Notes: generated from the sequence alone by a model not told the origin. A stretch of 37,945 bases of DNA from Oscillospiraceae bacterium (GCA_910575265.1 CAJTEA010000021.1:1-37945); one strand, 5' to 3'. Counted from the stretch's first letter, positions 7,271 through 15,105 are shown. Translations and numbers: made by a program.

Positions 7271-7338
7271 ATACGAAAATAGATATAACGTGTTCAAGTT
7301 TTTCGTATTTTACTTTTCACTGTTTTTGTGGCTAAATA
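7271..7338 (+). promoter_or_regulatory. Promoter with LysR-type site, copy D
   Basis: The 38-bp site at 7271-7308 has perfect 9-bp inverted ends, ATACGAAAA and TTTTCGTAT, 20 bp apart. The -35 TTTACT (7309-7314), 18-bp spacer and -10 TAAATA (7333-7338) follow. It drives the aminotransferase-symporter-FAH hydrolase operon. Confidence 0.78.
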
Positions 7339-7403
7339 TTCTTACAGAGAGCAAAAACGCAATCAATTTTACACAAGTTCACTAAAATGAAGGAGGCATC
7401 ATT

Positions 7404-8588
7404 ATGGCGGCGAAAATTGCGGAACGGATGAACCGGATGGCGCCCTCCGGCATCCGCAAGGTCAACGAAAAGGCGCTGGCAATGGAGCGGGCGGGGGAAA
7501 AGGTCCTCCACTTTGAGATCGGGCGGCCCGACTTCGACACTCCGGAGTACATCAAGCAGGCGGCCAACCGGGCCCTGGCTGAGGGCAAGGTCCACTACAC
7601 CTCCAACTTCGGCCTGATGGACCTGCGCCAGGCCATCGCGGACAAGCTGAAGCGGGAGAACGGCATCGACTATAAGGCATCCGAGGTGCTGGTCACTGTG
7701 GGTCTGTCCGAAGCGGTGTTCGCCGTGTTAGCCACCATCCTGGAGGAGGGGGACGAGATTCTGGTCCCCGATCCGGGCTGGCTCAATTACGTCAATGTCC
7801 CCAATCTGCTGGGGGCGGTCCCGATCCCCTATCCGCTGCGGGAGGAGTCTGGCTATCAAATTGGCCTGGACGAGATCCGCTCCAAGATCACCCACCGGAC
7901 CAGGGCCATTGTTATCATCACCCCCAGCAATCCCACCGGCGGCGTGCTGGCGGAGGACGTGCTCAAGGAGCTGGCCGAGATCGCCGTCGCCAACGACCTG
8001 ATGGTTATCTCCGATGAGGTCTATGAGCGGCTGGTCTATGGCGGGGCGAAACACATCAGCATTGCCTCCCTGCCCGGCATGAAGGAGCGCGTCTTCACCA
8101 TGAACGGCATGTCCAAGGCCTACGCCATGGACGGCTGGCGGCTGGGCTATGTGGCCGCCCCGGAGGAGTACATCCTGGCCATGAACAAGTTCCACCAGCA
8201 CAACACCACCTGCGCCCCCAACTTTGTCCAGGTGGCCGCCATCGCCGCCCTCAACGAGGAGGGAGACGAGGTAAACGAGATGGTGAAGGAGTACCAGCGC
8301 CGCCGGGACTATGCCGTCAAGGCGATTAACGAGATTCCCGGCCTGCGCTGTGAGTGCCCCAAGGGCGCGTTCTACATCTTCATCAACTGCGAGTCCCTGA
8401 ATATGAAGTCCGCTGATCTGGCCGCTTATCTTCTGGAAAACGCCAAAATCGCTCTGGTGCCCGGCGACGTGTTCGGCCCCGGCGGCGAGGGCTATCTGCG
8501 GATGTCCTTCGCCAACAGCTACGAAAACGTGGTGGAGGGCTGCGCGCGGCTGAAGAAAGCCGTTGCATTACTTCAGCAAAAATCCTGA
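7404..8588 (+). CDS. Class I pyridoxal-phosphate aminotransferase
   Basis: 394 aa, full-length AspC/PatA-like fold type I enzyme. Visible motifs: FEIGRPDFDTP (N-terminal substrate region), NPTGG at 176-180, DEVYERL with D204 that contacts the pyridine nitrogen, NGMSKAYAMDGWRLGY with Schiff-base K238, and R366 in YLRMSFA that binds the substrate carboxylate. AAGGAGG lies 7 nt before the ATG. It converts an amino acid to its 2-oxo acid; the substrate is not readable from sequence. First gene of the operon behind promoter D, followed by a likely amino acid importer, which suggests it acts on the imported compound. Confidence 0.93.
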   Translation: MAAKIAERMNRMAPSGIRKVNEKALAMERAGEKVLHFEIGRPDFDTPEYIKQAANRALAEGKVHYTSNFGLMDLRQAIADKLKRENGIDYKASEVLVTVGLSEAVFAVLATILEEGDEILVPDPGWLNYVNVPNLLGAVPIPYPLREESGYQIGLDEIRSKITHRTRAIVIITPSNPTGGVLAEDVLKELAEIAVANDLMVISDEVYERLVYGGAKHISIASLPGMKERVFTMNGMSKAYAMDGWRLGYVAAPEEYILAMNKFHQHNTTCAPNFVQVAAIAALNEEGDEVNEMVKEYQRRRDYAVKAINEIPGLRCECPKGAFYIFINCESLNMKSADLAAYLLENAKIALVPGDVFGPGGEGYLRMSFANSYENVVEGCARLKKAVALLQQKS

Positions 8589-8618
8589 CAAGTGAATCAA
8601 GAAAGGGAGGACAAACAG

Positions 8619-9845
8619 TTGAAAAAGATGAGCTTGGCCCTGAAAACCTTTATCGGCTTTGGACTGGGCATTTTGATCGGCTTGATTTTCCAGGAGAAGG
8701 CCACCGTCCTGAAGCCTCTGGGAACGATTTTTCTGAATATGATCAAAATGATCGTGGTTCCTCTGGTGTTCTGCTCTATCACCGCCGGAGTGGCCAGCTT
8801 GGGCGATCTGCGTAAGCTGCGCAGCATCGGCGTCAAGGTAGTCGGGCTGTACGCCCTCACCTCCGCGATCTCCGTGGTGCTGGGCTTTCTGGTGGCCAAT
8901 ATCACCAATCCTGGCGAAGGTTTTGATATGAGCGCGCTGGCGGAGGGCAGTCAGTATGAGGCCCAGGCCATGCCCAGCGTCCTGGACACCATTGTGGACG
9001 CGTTCCCGTCCAACGTATTCCAGTCCTTTGTCAACACCAATATGCTCCAGATCATCGTTTTCTCCATCTTCCTGGGGGTGGCCCTCATCATGATGGAGGA
9101 GCAGGGAAAGCGCCTTTCCTCCGCTATCCAGAGTTTTTCTGATGTGATGTCCAAGATTACCGCCATCGTGATGGAGTTCTCTCCCATCGGTGTGTGCGCC
9201 CTGCTGGCCGACTCGGTGGGCGCCTATGGTCTGAAAATCTTTGGCCCCCTGGGCAAGCTGATCCTCACGGTTTACGCCTCCGACGTGATCCTGGTCTTCC
9301 TGATGTATGTCCCAATGGTGGCCATCCTGGCCCGGTTCCCCATTGGCCAGTTCTTCAAGGGCATCTGGAAGGTCTGGGTGGTCACTCTGAGCACCACCAG
9401 CTCCGCTGGTTCTCTTCCAATTTCCACCTCGGTCACCAACGACGACTTTGGGGTATCTCCGGAGCTGTCCTCCTTCTCTCTGCCCCTGGGAGCCACCATC
9501 AACATGAACGGCGGCTGTATCTACTACGCCGCGGCCATCGTGATGACCGCCCAAATTTATGGGATGGAGCTCACCCCCGCCGCCCTGGTCAACATTGTGA
9601 TTTCCACTGTGCTGGTGGCTATGGGCTGCCCCGGCGTCCCCGGCGGCGCGATCATCATGACCACCATTCTGCTGACCAATATGGGCCTGCCCCTGGAGAT
9701 CGTAGGCATGATTGCCGGAATCTTCCGCCTTATCGACATGGCAAACACCACCTTCAACGTCACAGGCGACGTAGTCACCACTATGGTGGTGGCCCACAGT
9801 GAAAATATGATAACTCCCCCCGCTGCCGTCGCGGCAAAGAAATAA
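8619..9845 (+). CDS. Dicarboxylate/amino acid:cation symporter (DAACS family)
   Basis: 408 aa from a TTG start at 8619, chosen because GGGAGG (8605-8610) is 8 nt upstream; the GTG at 8592 precedes that ribosome site. The GltP/GltPh fold is clear: STTSSAGSLP hairpin (about 258-267), NMNGG where NMDGT is usual (about 295-299), and MANTTFNVTGD in TM8. Aligning TM8 with GltPh, D394, T398, N401 and D405 are kept, but the side-chain-binding R397 is Asn here (residue 376). That argues against aspartate/glutamate and for a neutral or otherwise different substrate. NMDGT Asp, a sodium-site residue, is also changed. Operon with its neighbours. Confidence 0.9.
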   Translation: MKKMSLALKTFIGFGLGILIGLIFQEKATVLKPLGTIFLNMIKMIVVPLVFCSITAGVASLGDLRKLRSIGVKVVGLYALTSAISVVLGFLVANITNPGEGFDMSALAEGSQYEAQAMPSVLDTIVDAFPSNVFQSFVNTNMLQIIVFSIFLGVALIMMEEQGKRLSSAIQSFSDVMSKITAIVMEFSPIGVCALLADSVGAYGLKIFGPLGKLILTVYASDVILVFLMYVPMVAILARFPIGQFFKGIWKVWVVTLSTTSSAGSLPISTSVTNDDFGVSPELSSFSLPLGATINMNGGCIYYAAAIVMTAQIYGMELTPAALVNIVISTVLVAMGCPGVPGGAIIMTTILLTNMGLPLEIVGMIAGIFRLIDMANTTFNVTGDVVTTMVVAHSENMITPPAAVAAKK

Positions 9846-9869
9846 ATACATACTTGGAGGAATATAACC

Positions 9870-10796
9870 ATGCGTCTTGCTACTATCAAAAAGAACGGCG
9901 GGGAAATCGCCGGTATCGCCACCCCCAAAGGCGTGTTCCCCATCGCCGCCCTCAACGCCGCCAAAGGCACCGGCTGGAGCACCGACATGATGTCCCTCAT
10001 CCAGGCCGGTGAGATCCCCGGTCTGACCGCCTGGTACAATGCCGGCGGCAAGGCTGAGCTGGACAATCTGCCTGGCCTGGTTCCCCAGGAGGAAGTGGTC
10101 TACGCTCCGCTGTACCGCGATCCCAAGCGGATCTTCGGCATCGGGCTGAACTATGTGGACCATGCCGGGGACATCGGTTCTGCCGCTCCCACCGGTTTCC
10201 CCGGCAGCTTTTTCAAGATGGCCGACACCCTGGTAGGCCCCGGCGACGAGATCAAGCTGCCCAAGCTGAAGGAGGCCCAGAAAACCACCGCCGAGGCGGA
10301 GCTGGGCGTCATTATGGGGAAGGACTGCCGGGACGTGTCCGAGGAAAACTGGCAGGACACCATTGTGGGCTACACCACCATCCTGGATATGACCGAGGAG
10401 TCCATCCTCAAGGGCAATGACTATGTCAGCGGCAACCCCCGGTATCTGTGCGTCGTGAAAAACTTCCCCACATTCTTCTCCTTCGGACCTGAGCTGGTCA
10501 CCCCCGACGAGGTGCCCGACGTGCTAAAGCTGGAGGTCCAGTCCGTCCATAACGGTGAAATTTACGCCAAAAACGTGGTGGCCAACATGACCCACCGCCC
10601 CGCCCGGCTGGTCTCCCTCCACAGCGGCATCCAGGGCTGGTACGCCGGAGATATCCTGTCCACCGGCACCCCCCGGGCCTTCCACATCCAGGACGGCGAC
10701 ATGGCCGAGTGCCGCATCGTCGGTCCCGATGGTTTCGAGATGCGGCCCCTGCTCAACCCTGTGGTGGACCTGAAGAAGCATCCTGAGAAAGAATAA
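9870..10796 (+). CDS. Fumarylacetoacetate hydrolase (FAH) family protein
   Basis: 308 aa. The FAH C-terminal domain starts at about residue 85: FGIGLNYVDHAGD, then metal ligands E142/E144 (AEAELGVIMGKD) and D173 (TILDMTEES), and the closing YAGDILSTGTPRA motif. Family members cleave C-C bonds in acylpyruvates or hydrate/decarboxylate 2-oxo-dienoates with Mg or Mn. With an aminotransferase upstream producing 2-oxo acids, cleavage or decarboxylation of a 2-oxo acid derivative is a reasonable inference, but no specific substrate can be assigned. GGAGG precedes the ATG; 24 nt after the symporter. Confidence 0.9.
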   Translation: MRLATIKKNGGEIAGIATPKGVFPIAALNAAKGTGWSTDMMSLIQAGEIPGLTAWYNAGGKAELDNLPGLVPQEEVVYAPLYRDPKRIFGIGLNYVDHAGDIGSAAPTGFPGSFFKMADTLVGPGDEIKLPKLKEAQKTTAEAELGVIMGKDCRDVSEENWQDTIVGYTTILDMTEESILKGNDYVSGNPRYLCVVKNFPTFFSFGPELVTPDEVPDVLKLEVQSVHNGEIYAKNVVANMTHRPARLVSLHSGIQGWYAGDILSTGTPRAFHIQDGDMAECRIVGPDGFEMRPLLNPVVDLKKHPEKE

Positions 10797-10808
10797 AGCG
10801 TGTTTCCG

Positions 10809-10834
10809 GTTCCCACCCTATCCGGGGTGGGAAC
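10809..10834 (+). other. Intercistronic hairpin
   Basis: GTTCCCACCC (10809-10818) and GGGTGGGAAC (10825-10834) form a perfect 10-bp stem with a 6-nt loop, followed by GTAAAATA rather than a T-run. It could be an RNA-processing or partial termination point that sets lower expression of the SDR downstream. Confidence 0.5.
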
Positions 10835-10870
10835 GTAAAATAAGCATTGATCTGGAAGGAATGAAATGTT

Positions 10871-11644
10871 ATGGGTATCTATGTCGTTACCGGCGGCACC
10901 ACCGGAATCGGCGCGGAGGTTTGCCGTATGTTGATGGGAGAAGGACACGAAGTCTTCAACATTGACTACAAAGATGGTGACTTCCAGGCCGACTTGTCTA
11001 CGGACGAGGGTGTCAACAACGCAATCCAGGCTGTGAAGAAGAAGTACCCGGACGGGATCGACGGTCTGATCAGCAATGCCGGTGTAGGTCCCACTGCGCC
11101 GGCAGAGAAAATTTTTGCATTGAATTTTTATGCGGGTACCTATATTGCGGAGGGCCTTCGGCCCCTGCTCACTAAGAAAAAGGGCTGCTGTGTGATGACC
11201 TGCTCCAACACCATTACCAATTCCATTGTCCGTATGGACTGGGTGGAGCTGCTGACCAATCTGCGTAACCGGGAACGAGGGATGGATCTGGCCCGCATGA
11301 TTCCCAAGGAAAAAGGCCCTGCCGCTTACAGTTCCTCTAAGTGCGCCTTGGCCCGCTGGATTCGTCGGGCCTCCCCCAACTGGGCGGTGGATGGCCTGCG
11401 GATCAACGGAGTTGCTCCGGGCAATACCACAACTCCTATGACGAAGGGTATGACGGAGCAGCAGCGGAACGCCGCGCTGCTCATCCCCATTCCCACACGA
11501 TATGGGACAAAGGAATTCCTGGACGCAGAGGAAATTGCCACCTCGATTGTGTTTCTGGCCTCCCGCAAAGCCAGTGGTATCAACGGCGAAATCCTGTTTG
11601 TAGACGGTGGCATCGATGCGCTGATGCACTCCGAACGGTTTTAA
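10871..11644 (+). CDS. SDR family oxidoreductase, 3alpha-hydroxysteroid-dehydrogenase-like
   Basis: 257 aa, a canonical SDR: TGGTTGIG (7-14), NAG (69-71), catalytic S112, Y153 and K157 (YSSSK). It carries features I recognise from the 3alpha-HSD/carbonyl reductase subgroup (Comamonas HsdA type): 257-aa length, a long insert before YxxxK (about 120-150), and the C-terminal FVDGGIDALM close to HsdA's. NAD(P)-dependent oxidation or reduction of a hydroxyl/ketone is expected; steroid or bile-acid activity is only a possibility. Codon use is less GC-rich than the neighbours. Followed 12 nt later by the SnoaL-like gene. Confidence 0.88.
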   Translation: MGIYVVTGGTTGIGAEVCRMLMGEGHEVFNIDYKDGDFQADLSTDEGVNNAIQAVKKKYPDGIDGLISNAGVGPTAPAEKIFALNFYAGTYIAEGLRPLLTKKKGCCVMTCSNTITNSIVRMDWVELLTNLRNRERGMDLARMIPKEKGPAAYSSSKCALARWIRRASPNWAVDGLRINGVAPGNTTTPMTKGMTEQQRNAALLIPIPTRYGTKEFLDAEEIATSIVFLASRKASGINGEILFVDGGIDALMHSERF

Positions 11645-11656
11645 GGGGGTGCCAAT

Positions 11657-11995
11657 ATGACGTTATTGGAACGGTACATTGATTATATGCGTAAGGGTGA
11701 CGAATGCGCTCTTGCTGATCTGTTTGCCAAGGATGGCATTCTTCACGATGCTTCCTGGACCCAGATAGGAGAAGACACCCTTCATCTGTCCGGAAAGATG
11801 GCGGTAGAGATGATGTTCCACCATAAGTTCGGATATAACGGTGGTCCCTTCCCCATCAGCGGTGTGAAATTTATGGAGGAGAATGTAGCCTGGTACTTTA
11901 TCGTGTATCATGACAGAGTGGTACCGGTAGTCGCCTACCTCTCCTCGGTAACCGAGGACGGGAAGATTGACCGTCTAAACATTCTTCCTATGTAG
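11657..11995 (+). CDS. SnoaL-like / NTF2-fold protein
   Basis: 112 aa. The opening ERYIDYMRKGDECALADLFAKDGILHDAS is split by function as an NTF2-like alpha-helix pair followed by the 'D-G-x-L/x-D' turn seen in SnoaL and ketosteroid-isomerase-like proteins; the rest is beta-rich. Family members form alpha-beta cones that act as isomerases, dehydratases, cyclases or binding proteins. Position 12 nt behind the HSD-like SDR suggests it works on the same molecule. AGGGGGT precedes the ATG. No catalytic residue can be named with confidence. Confidence 0.7.
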   Translation: MTLLERYIDYMRKGDECALADLFAKDGILHDASWTQIGEDTLHLSGKMAVEMMFHHKFGYNGGPFPISGVKFMEENVAWYFIVYHDRVVPVVAYLSSVTEDGKIDRLNILPM

Positions 11996-12052
11996 ATGGA
12001 TATCCTCATCCGCGAAACATGTAAGAAAACTGATAAGATTGGAGTAATCATC

Positions 12053-12907
12053 ATGAAAGCTACCTTTGTTTTGACTCCCGCCGAGGCCCGCCGCCTGATT
12101 GCCAAGGCGGTCATCCAGATGCCCGAGTTCCAAAAGGCCTGGAAGGACGCCTATGTCCTGCTGGCTGGCGGAACCACCAACGCCTTTATCGCCCAGGAGC
12201 TGGGCTATGAGGTGGAACCCGGCCTGTGCACCGTGGGCAACAGCACTGACGCCATGCTGTGCGTCACCGAGCCCTCCAGCCGCAAGAGCTTCCCCAACGT
12301 GTTTTACAAGGGCCAGCCTGTGGACAAGAAGATGGACGAGGCTCTCCAGGACTACCACGCTGACACCGTCATCATCAAGGGGGCCAACGCCTTCGACCAG
12401 GACGGCCATGTGGGCGTCATCACCTCCGGCTTCAACGGCGGCACCGTCCCCAATTTCATTGGCTACATGACCAGCAAGGGCCTGAAATGGCTCTGCCCTG
12501 TGGGCTATGAGAAAATGGTTCCCAGCGTCCCCGCCGCCAGCCGGGCGCTGGGCGGCGCCAGCCACATCGACATCTCCATGGGGGCCGATCCTGGTCTGTA
12601 CTGCCTGTCCAGCGCCGACATCCTCACTGAGGTGGAGGCCATCAAGCAGATGTTCCACTGTGACGCCAAGGTGGTGTGCGCCGGCGGCATCGGTGGCAAC
12701 GAGGGCGCCCATTACTGGGCCGTGGACGGCGAGGAGGCCGACATCAAGGCTCTGGTGGAGTTCCTGGAGAAGAGCGTCAAGGGAGAACCCCCCGTCAAGG
12801 GAAACAAGGGCAACTGCGCCAACTGCCGCTACCCCGGCTGCAAGTACAACGGTCTGACCCCGGATAAACTTCCTGACTGGATGAAAAAGCGGGGCATTGA
12901 GAAGTAA
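12053..12907 (+). CDS. Uncharacterised 284-aa protein with a cysteine-rich tail
   Basis: I do not recognise the family. Start at 12053 has GGAG 8 nt upstream; a longer in-frame start at 11996 lacks a ribosome site. The protein is soluble, with no signal or membrane segment. Notable blocks are LAGGTTNAFIAQELG (about 37-51), VIIKGANAFDQDGHVGVITSGFNGG in the middle, and VVCAGGIGGNEGAHYW. The glycine-rich loops resemble a phosphate- or CoA-binding Rossmann-type or NagB-like fold (inference). The C-terminus has C255-x2-C258-x4-C263, possibly a metal or Fe-S site. Last gene of the catabolic run, ended by the hairpin at 12921. Confidence 0.8.
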   Translation: MKATFVLTPAEARRLIAKAVIQMPEFQKAWKDAYVLLAGGTTNAFIAQELGYEVEPGLCTVGNSTDAMLCVTEPSSRKSFPNVFYKGQPVDKKMDEALQDYHADTVIIKGANAFDQDGHVGVITSGFNGGTVPNFIGYMTSKGLKWLCPVGYEKMVPSVPAASRALGGASHIDISMGADPGLYCLSSADILTEVEAIKQMFHCDAKVVCAGGIGGNEGAHYWAVDGEEADIKALVEFLEKSVKGEPPVKGNKGNCANCRYPGCKYNGLTPDKLPDWMKKRGIEK

Positions 12908-12920
12908 ATATGCCCAACAC

Positions 12921-12955
12921 AAAGCCGGCTGCGGGTCAAACAGCCGGCTTTCTCT
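12921..12955 (+). terminator. Rho-independent terminator of the catabolic operon
   Basis: AAAGCCGGCTG (12921-12931) pairs perfectly with CAGCCGGCTTT (12941-12951), followed by TCTCT. It starts 13 nt after the stop of the 284-aa protein. Confidence 0.75.
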
Positions 12956-13179
12956 ATAATAGTGAAAACAGGAAAGGAAGTTACTTCTCCCCTGCTATTT
13001 ATCGAAAAGCCCTTTACAATGCTTTGCGATTCAGCGGGAAACCGAATAACCACAATATAGTTTTAACGAAGATATCGGTCTGTGCTATGAACTGATTGGC
13101 GGCTCCAGTGTTCCCGCCCTCTCCTGTATCTGTGGCCCAGTACCCGCGGTCATAAACCAACGGCTCTTTGCTATGGTCC
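12956..13179. other. Intergenic region between convergent genes, possible gene remnant
   Basis: No gene with a start is supported. From about 13060 to 13180 a plus-strand frame stays open and reads like protein (EDIGLCYELIGGSSVPALS, then CGPVPAVINQRLFAMVPKK), but it has no start codon or ribosome site. It could be the tail of a lost gene. Confidence 0.3.
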
Positions 13180-14829
13180 CTAAAAAATCAATCCATATTT
13201 TCGGATGCGGTATTGCAGGCTCTGTCGGAGAATGCCCAGGGTCTTGGCGGTCTGGGAGATGTTATAGCCGCAGTGCTCCAGAGCCTGAGCGATGATCTCC
13301 CGCTCATATTCATCCATCAGGCCCTGGAGATCCCTCTGGGAGAAGTCGATGGCCCGGGTGTCGGGAGTGGAGGTCTGGCGTTTCAGCAGATAGGGGGGCA
13401 GATGCCGTACCTCCATCACCCCGGAGTCGGTAACGTTCTGGGCGTAGTCCAGCACATGGAACAGTTCCCGCACGTTACCCGGCCAATGGTAGGTTCGCAG
13501 AAGGGCGTAGACTTCCGGAGCGATTTGGGTAATTGCGTGGACAAACTGGTAGGCGGTAGCACCCAGGTGGTAGCGGATCAGCTCCTCCAGGTCCTCCAGG
13601 TGCTCCCGGAGCGGCGGAAGCTCAATCATCACTGTTGACAGGCGGTAGAACAGATCCCGGCGGAACGTGTTCTCGGAGATGGCCTTGAACGGATCCTCGT
13701 TGCAGGAGGAGATCATCCTCGCGTCCAGCTTCAGGTCCTTGTGCCCGCCCACCCGGCGGAACGTTTTTTCCTGGAGGACCCGCAGGATTTTGGACTGCAT
13801 GGCCAGGCTCATGGAGTTCAGCTCGTCCAGGAAGATGGTGCCGCCAGCGGCCTCCTCAAAGTAGCCCGCTTTGTCCTCGCTGCCGGTGAAGCTGCCTTTC
13901 TGGGTACCGAAGAGGAGGCTCTCAATCAGAGTTTCCGGGACAGCGGCGCAGTTGATGGCCAGGAACCGTCCGCCCCGGCGGCGGCTGGCCCGGTGGATGC
14001 TTTGGGCAAAAATCTCCTTGCCTGTTCCCGTCTCTCCCACCAGGAGTACAGGGTTGTTCTGATGGGCCACCCGTTGGGCCAGCTCCACCGCCTCTCGCAG
14101 CCGGGAACAACTGCCAATCACATTGTCAAAGGTGTAGCCGGAGAAACTGACTTTAGGCGGTGTGTTCTGAAAGGCGCTGAGAGCCCGCCGGGTAGCTTCC
14201 AGCTTTTTGATATTCTTCTCGGCAATCTCCGCGGTCTCCTCAAAGACCACCGCTCCCATCAGCTCCCCGTTCCGGAAGATGGGATAGGAGGTGTTGGCGG
14301 AAGCGATGGGCGTCGTTCTGAAATCATTGACCCGGAAGCTGTCCACCCGATCAATGACCGGGGCCTGAGTCTGGAGGGCGGTCATAGTGGTACTGACACT
14401 CTCCTCCAGACTGTATAGGTCCAGCAGATGACGCCCCTCCACGCTGACGCCGCTGGGGATGTGGGAGATATTCCGGCTGGCCCGGTTGAAATAGACCACA
14501 CAGGCGTTTTTGTCATAGATCTGCACTCCGTCAGTCAGCTGATCCAGAGCCCGGGCCAGGAGATAGGGGCGATTGTCCTCCCGCTTGAGCAGCAGATAGA
14601 TGTTTCCGTCCGGAGCGGGGAGCCGCTGAAAGAAAAAAAGGGTTTCCTCCCAGGTAAACTGTCCGCCCTCAACGCCGGCGGGCAGATCAAAGGCGTCGTA
14701 GACAGACCGGTGGGTCTCCACCCAGTTCGCGAAGAGGTCCTGGTAAAGCGTTTCCGCCTCTTTCCCGCCCCAGGCCACCGACTGAAAGCGCTCCGATTGA
14801 TCCAGCGTGAACAAAATGTCATACAGCAT
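13180..14829 (-). CDS. Sigma-54-dependent transcriptional activator (PAS, AAA+, Fis-type HTH)
   Basis: 549 aa. A PAS-like sensor is at about 95-200 (GVQIYDKNACVVYFN). The AAA+ domain has Walker A GETGTGKE (265-272), the sigma-54 contact loop as GSFTGS (312-317, usually GAFTGA), Walker B GGTIFLDE (329-336) and FRRDLFYRL with the arginine fingers (389-397). A Fis-type HTH ends the protein (about 510-549, NISQTAKTLGILRQSLQYRI). This is RocR/PrdR-like in layout. It is divergent from the BCCT gene, whose -24/-12 promoter and two upstream palindromes are in the shared region, so I infer it activates the transporter-lyase operon in response to a small-molecule ligand. Confidence 0.93.
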   Translation of the reverse strand: MLYDILFTLDQSERFQSVAWGGKEAETLYQDLFANWVETHRSVYDAFDLPAGVEGGQFTWEETLFFFQRLPAPDGNIYLLLKREDNRPYLLARALDQLTDGVQIYDKNACVVYFNRASRNISHIPSGVSVEGRHLLDLYSLEESVSTTMTALQTQAPVIDRVDSFRVNDFRTTPIASANTSYPIFRNGELMGAVVFEETAEIAEKNIKKLEATRRALSAFQNTPPKVSFSGYTFDNVIGSCSRLREAVELAQRVAHQNNPVLLVGETGTGKEIFAQSIHRASRRRGGRFLAINCAAVPETLIESLLFGTQKGSFTGSEDKAGYFEEAAGGTIFLDELNSMSLAMQSKILRVLQEKTFRRVGGHKDLKLDARMISSCNEDPFKAISENTFRRDLFYRLSTVMIELPPLREHLEDLEELIRYHLGATAYQFVHAITQIAPEVYALLRTYHWPGNVRELFHVLDYAQNVTDSGVMEVRHLPPYLLKRQTSTPDTRAIDFSQRDLQGLMDEYEREIIAQALEHCGYNISQTAKTLGILRQSLQYRIRKYGLIF

Positions 14830-14894
14830 AGGTGTCTCTCCTTTCCCGATACCTCAAGTATAGGGGAAAATCTGTTCTGTTGTCAATCAAGGAA

Positions 14895-14929
14895 GCAAAA
14901 TAATTTTGCGACATGCAATAATATTTTGC
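14895..14929. promoter_or_regulatory. Two candidate enhancer sites for the sigma-54 activator
   Basis: GCAAAATAATTTTGC (14895-14909) is a perfect 15-nt palindrome; GCAATAATATTTTGC (14915-14929) is a two-mismatch version. Their centres are 20 bp apart (two helical turns), about 165-185 bp upstream of the predicted start point of the BCCT operon and 66-100 bp upstream of the activator's own ATG. Confidence 0.65.
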
Positions 14930-15059
14930 GCCACAGAAAAGAACGGACAGAGAATGATAAAGAAAACCAAATCTATTTATAGAAATCTTGCATAATTAAA
15001 GCGGTTGAGAATTGTGCGGTTGACACAAAGTTTTGAAAAATTCCTTTCTTCTCTTTACT

Positions 15060-15074
15060 TGGCCCAAGACTTGC
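15060..15074 (+). promoter_or_regulatory. Sigma-54 (-24/-12) promoter of the BCCT-lyase operon
   Basis: TGGCCCAAGACTTGC at 15060-15074: the invariant GG (15061-15062) and GC (15073-15074) are separated by exactly 10 bp, matching the TGGCAC-N5-TTGC consensus with few differences. The start point would be near 15086, 55 bp before the BCCT start codon. Confidence 0.75.
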
Positions 15075-15105
15075 TTCTTATTTAGGCAGACTAACAGAAA
15101 GGAGA

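Noticed and set aside
3025..7308. The four 38-bp copies as a dispersed repeat or insertion-element remnant
   Set aside because: All copies lie at the same distance from a -35/-10 pair, in the same orientation to a gene start, with unrelated sequence outside A/B; regulation explains them better.
8568..10163. 531-codon minus-strand frame
   Set aside because: Antisense to the symporter and FAH genes; His/Gly/Asp-rich composition typical of the reverse of GC-biased coding DNA, and no ribosome site.
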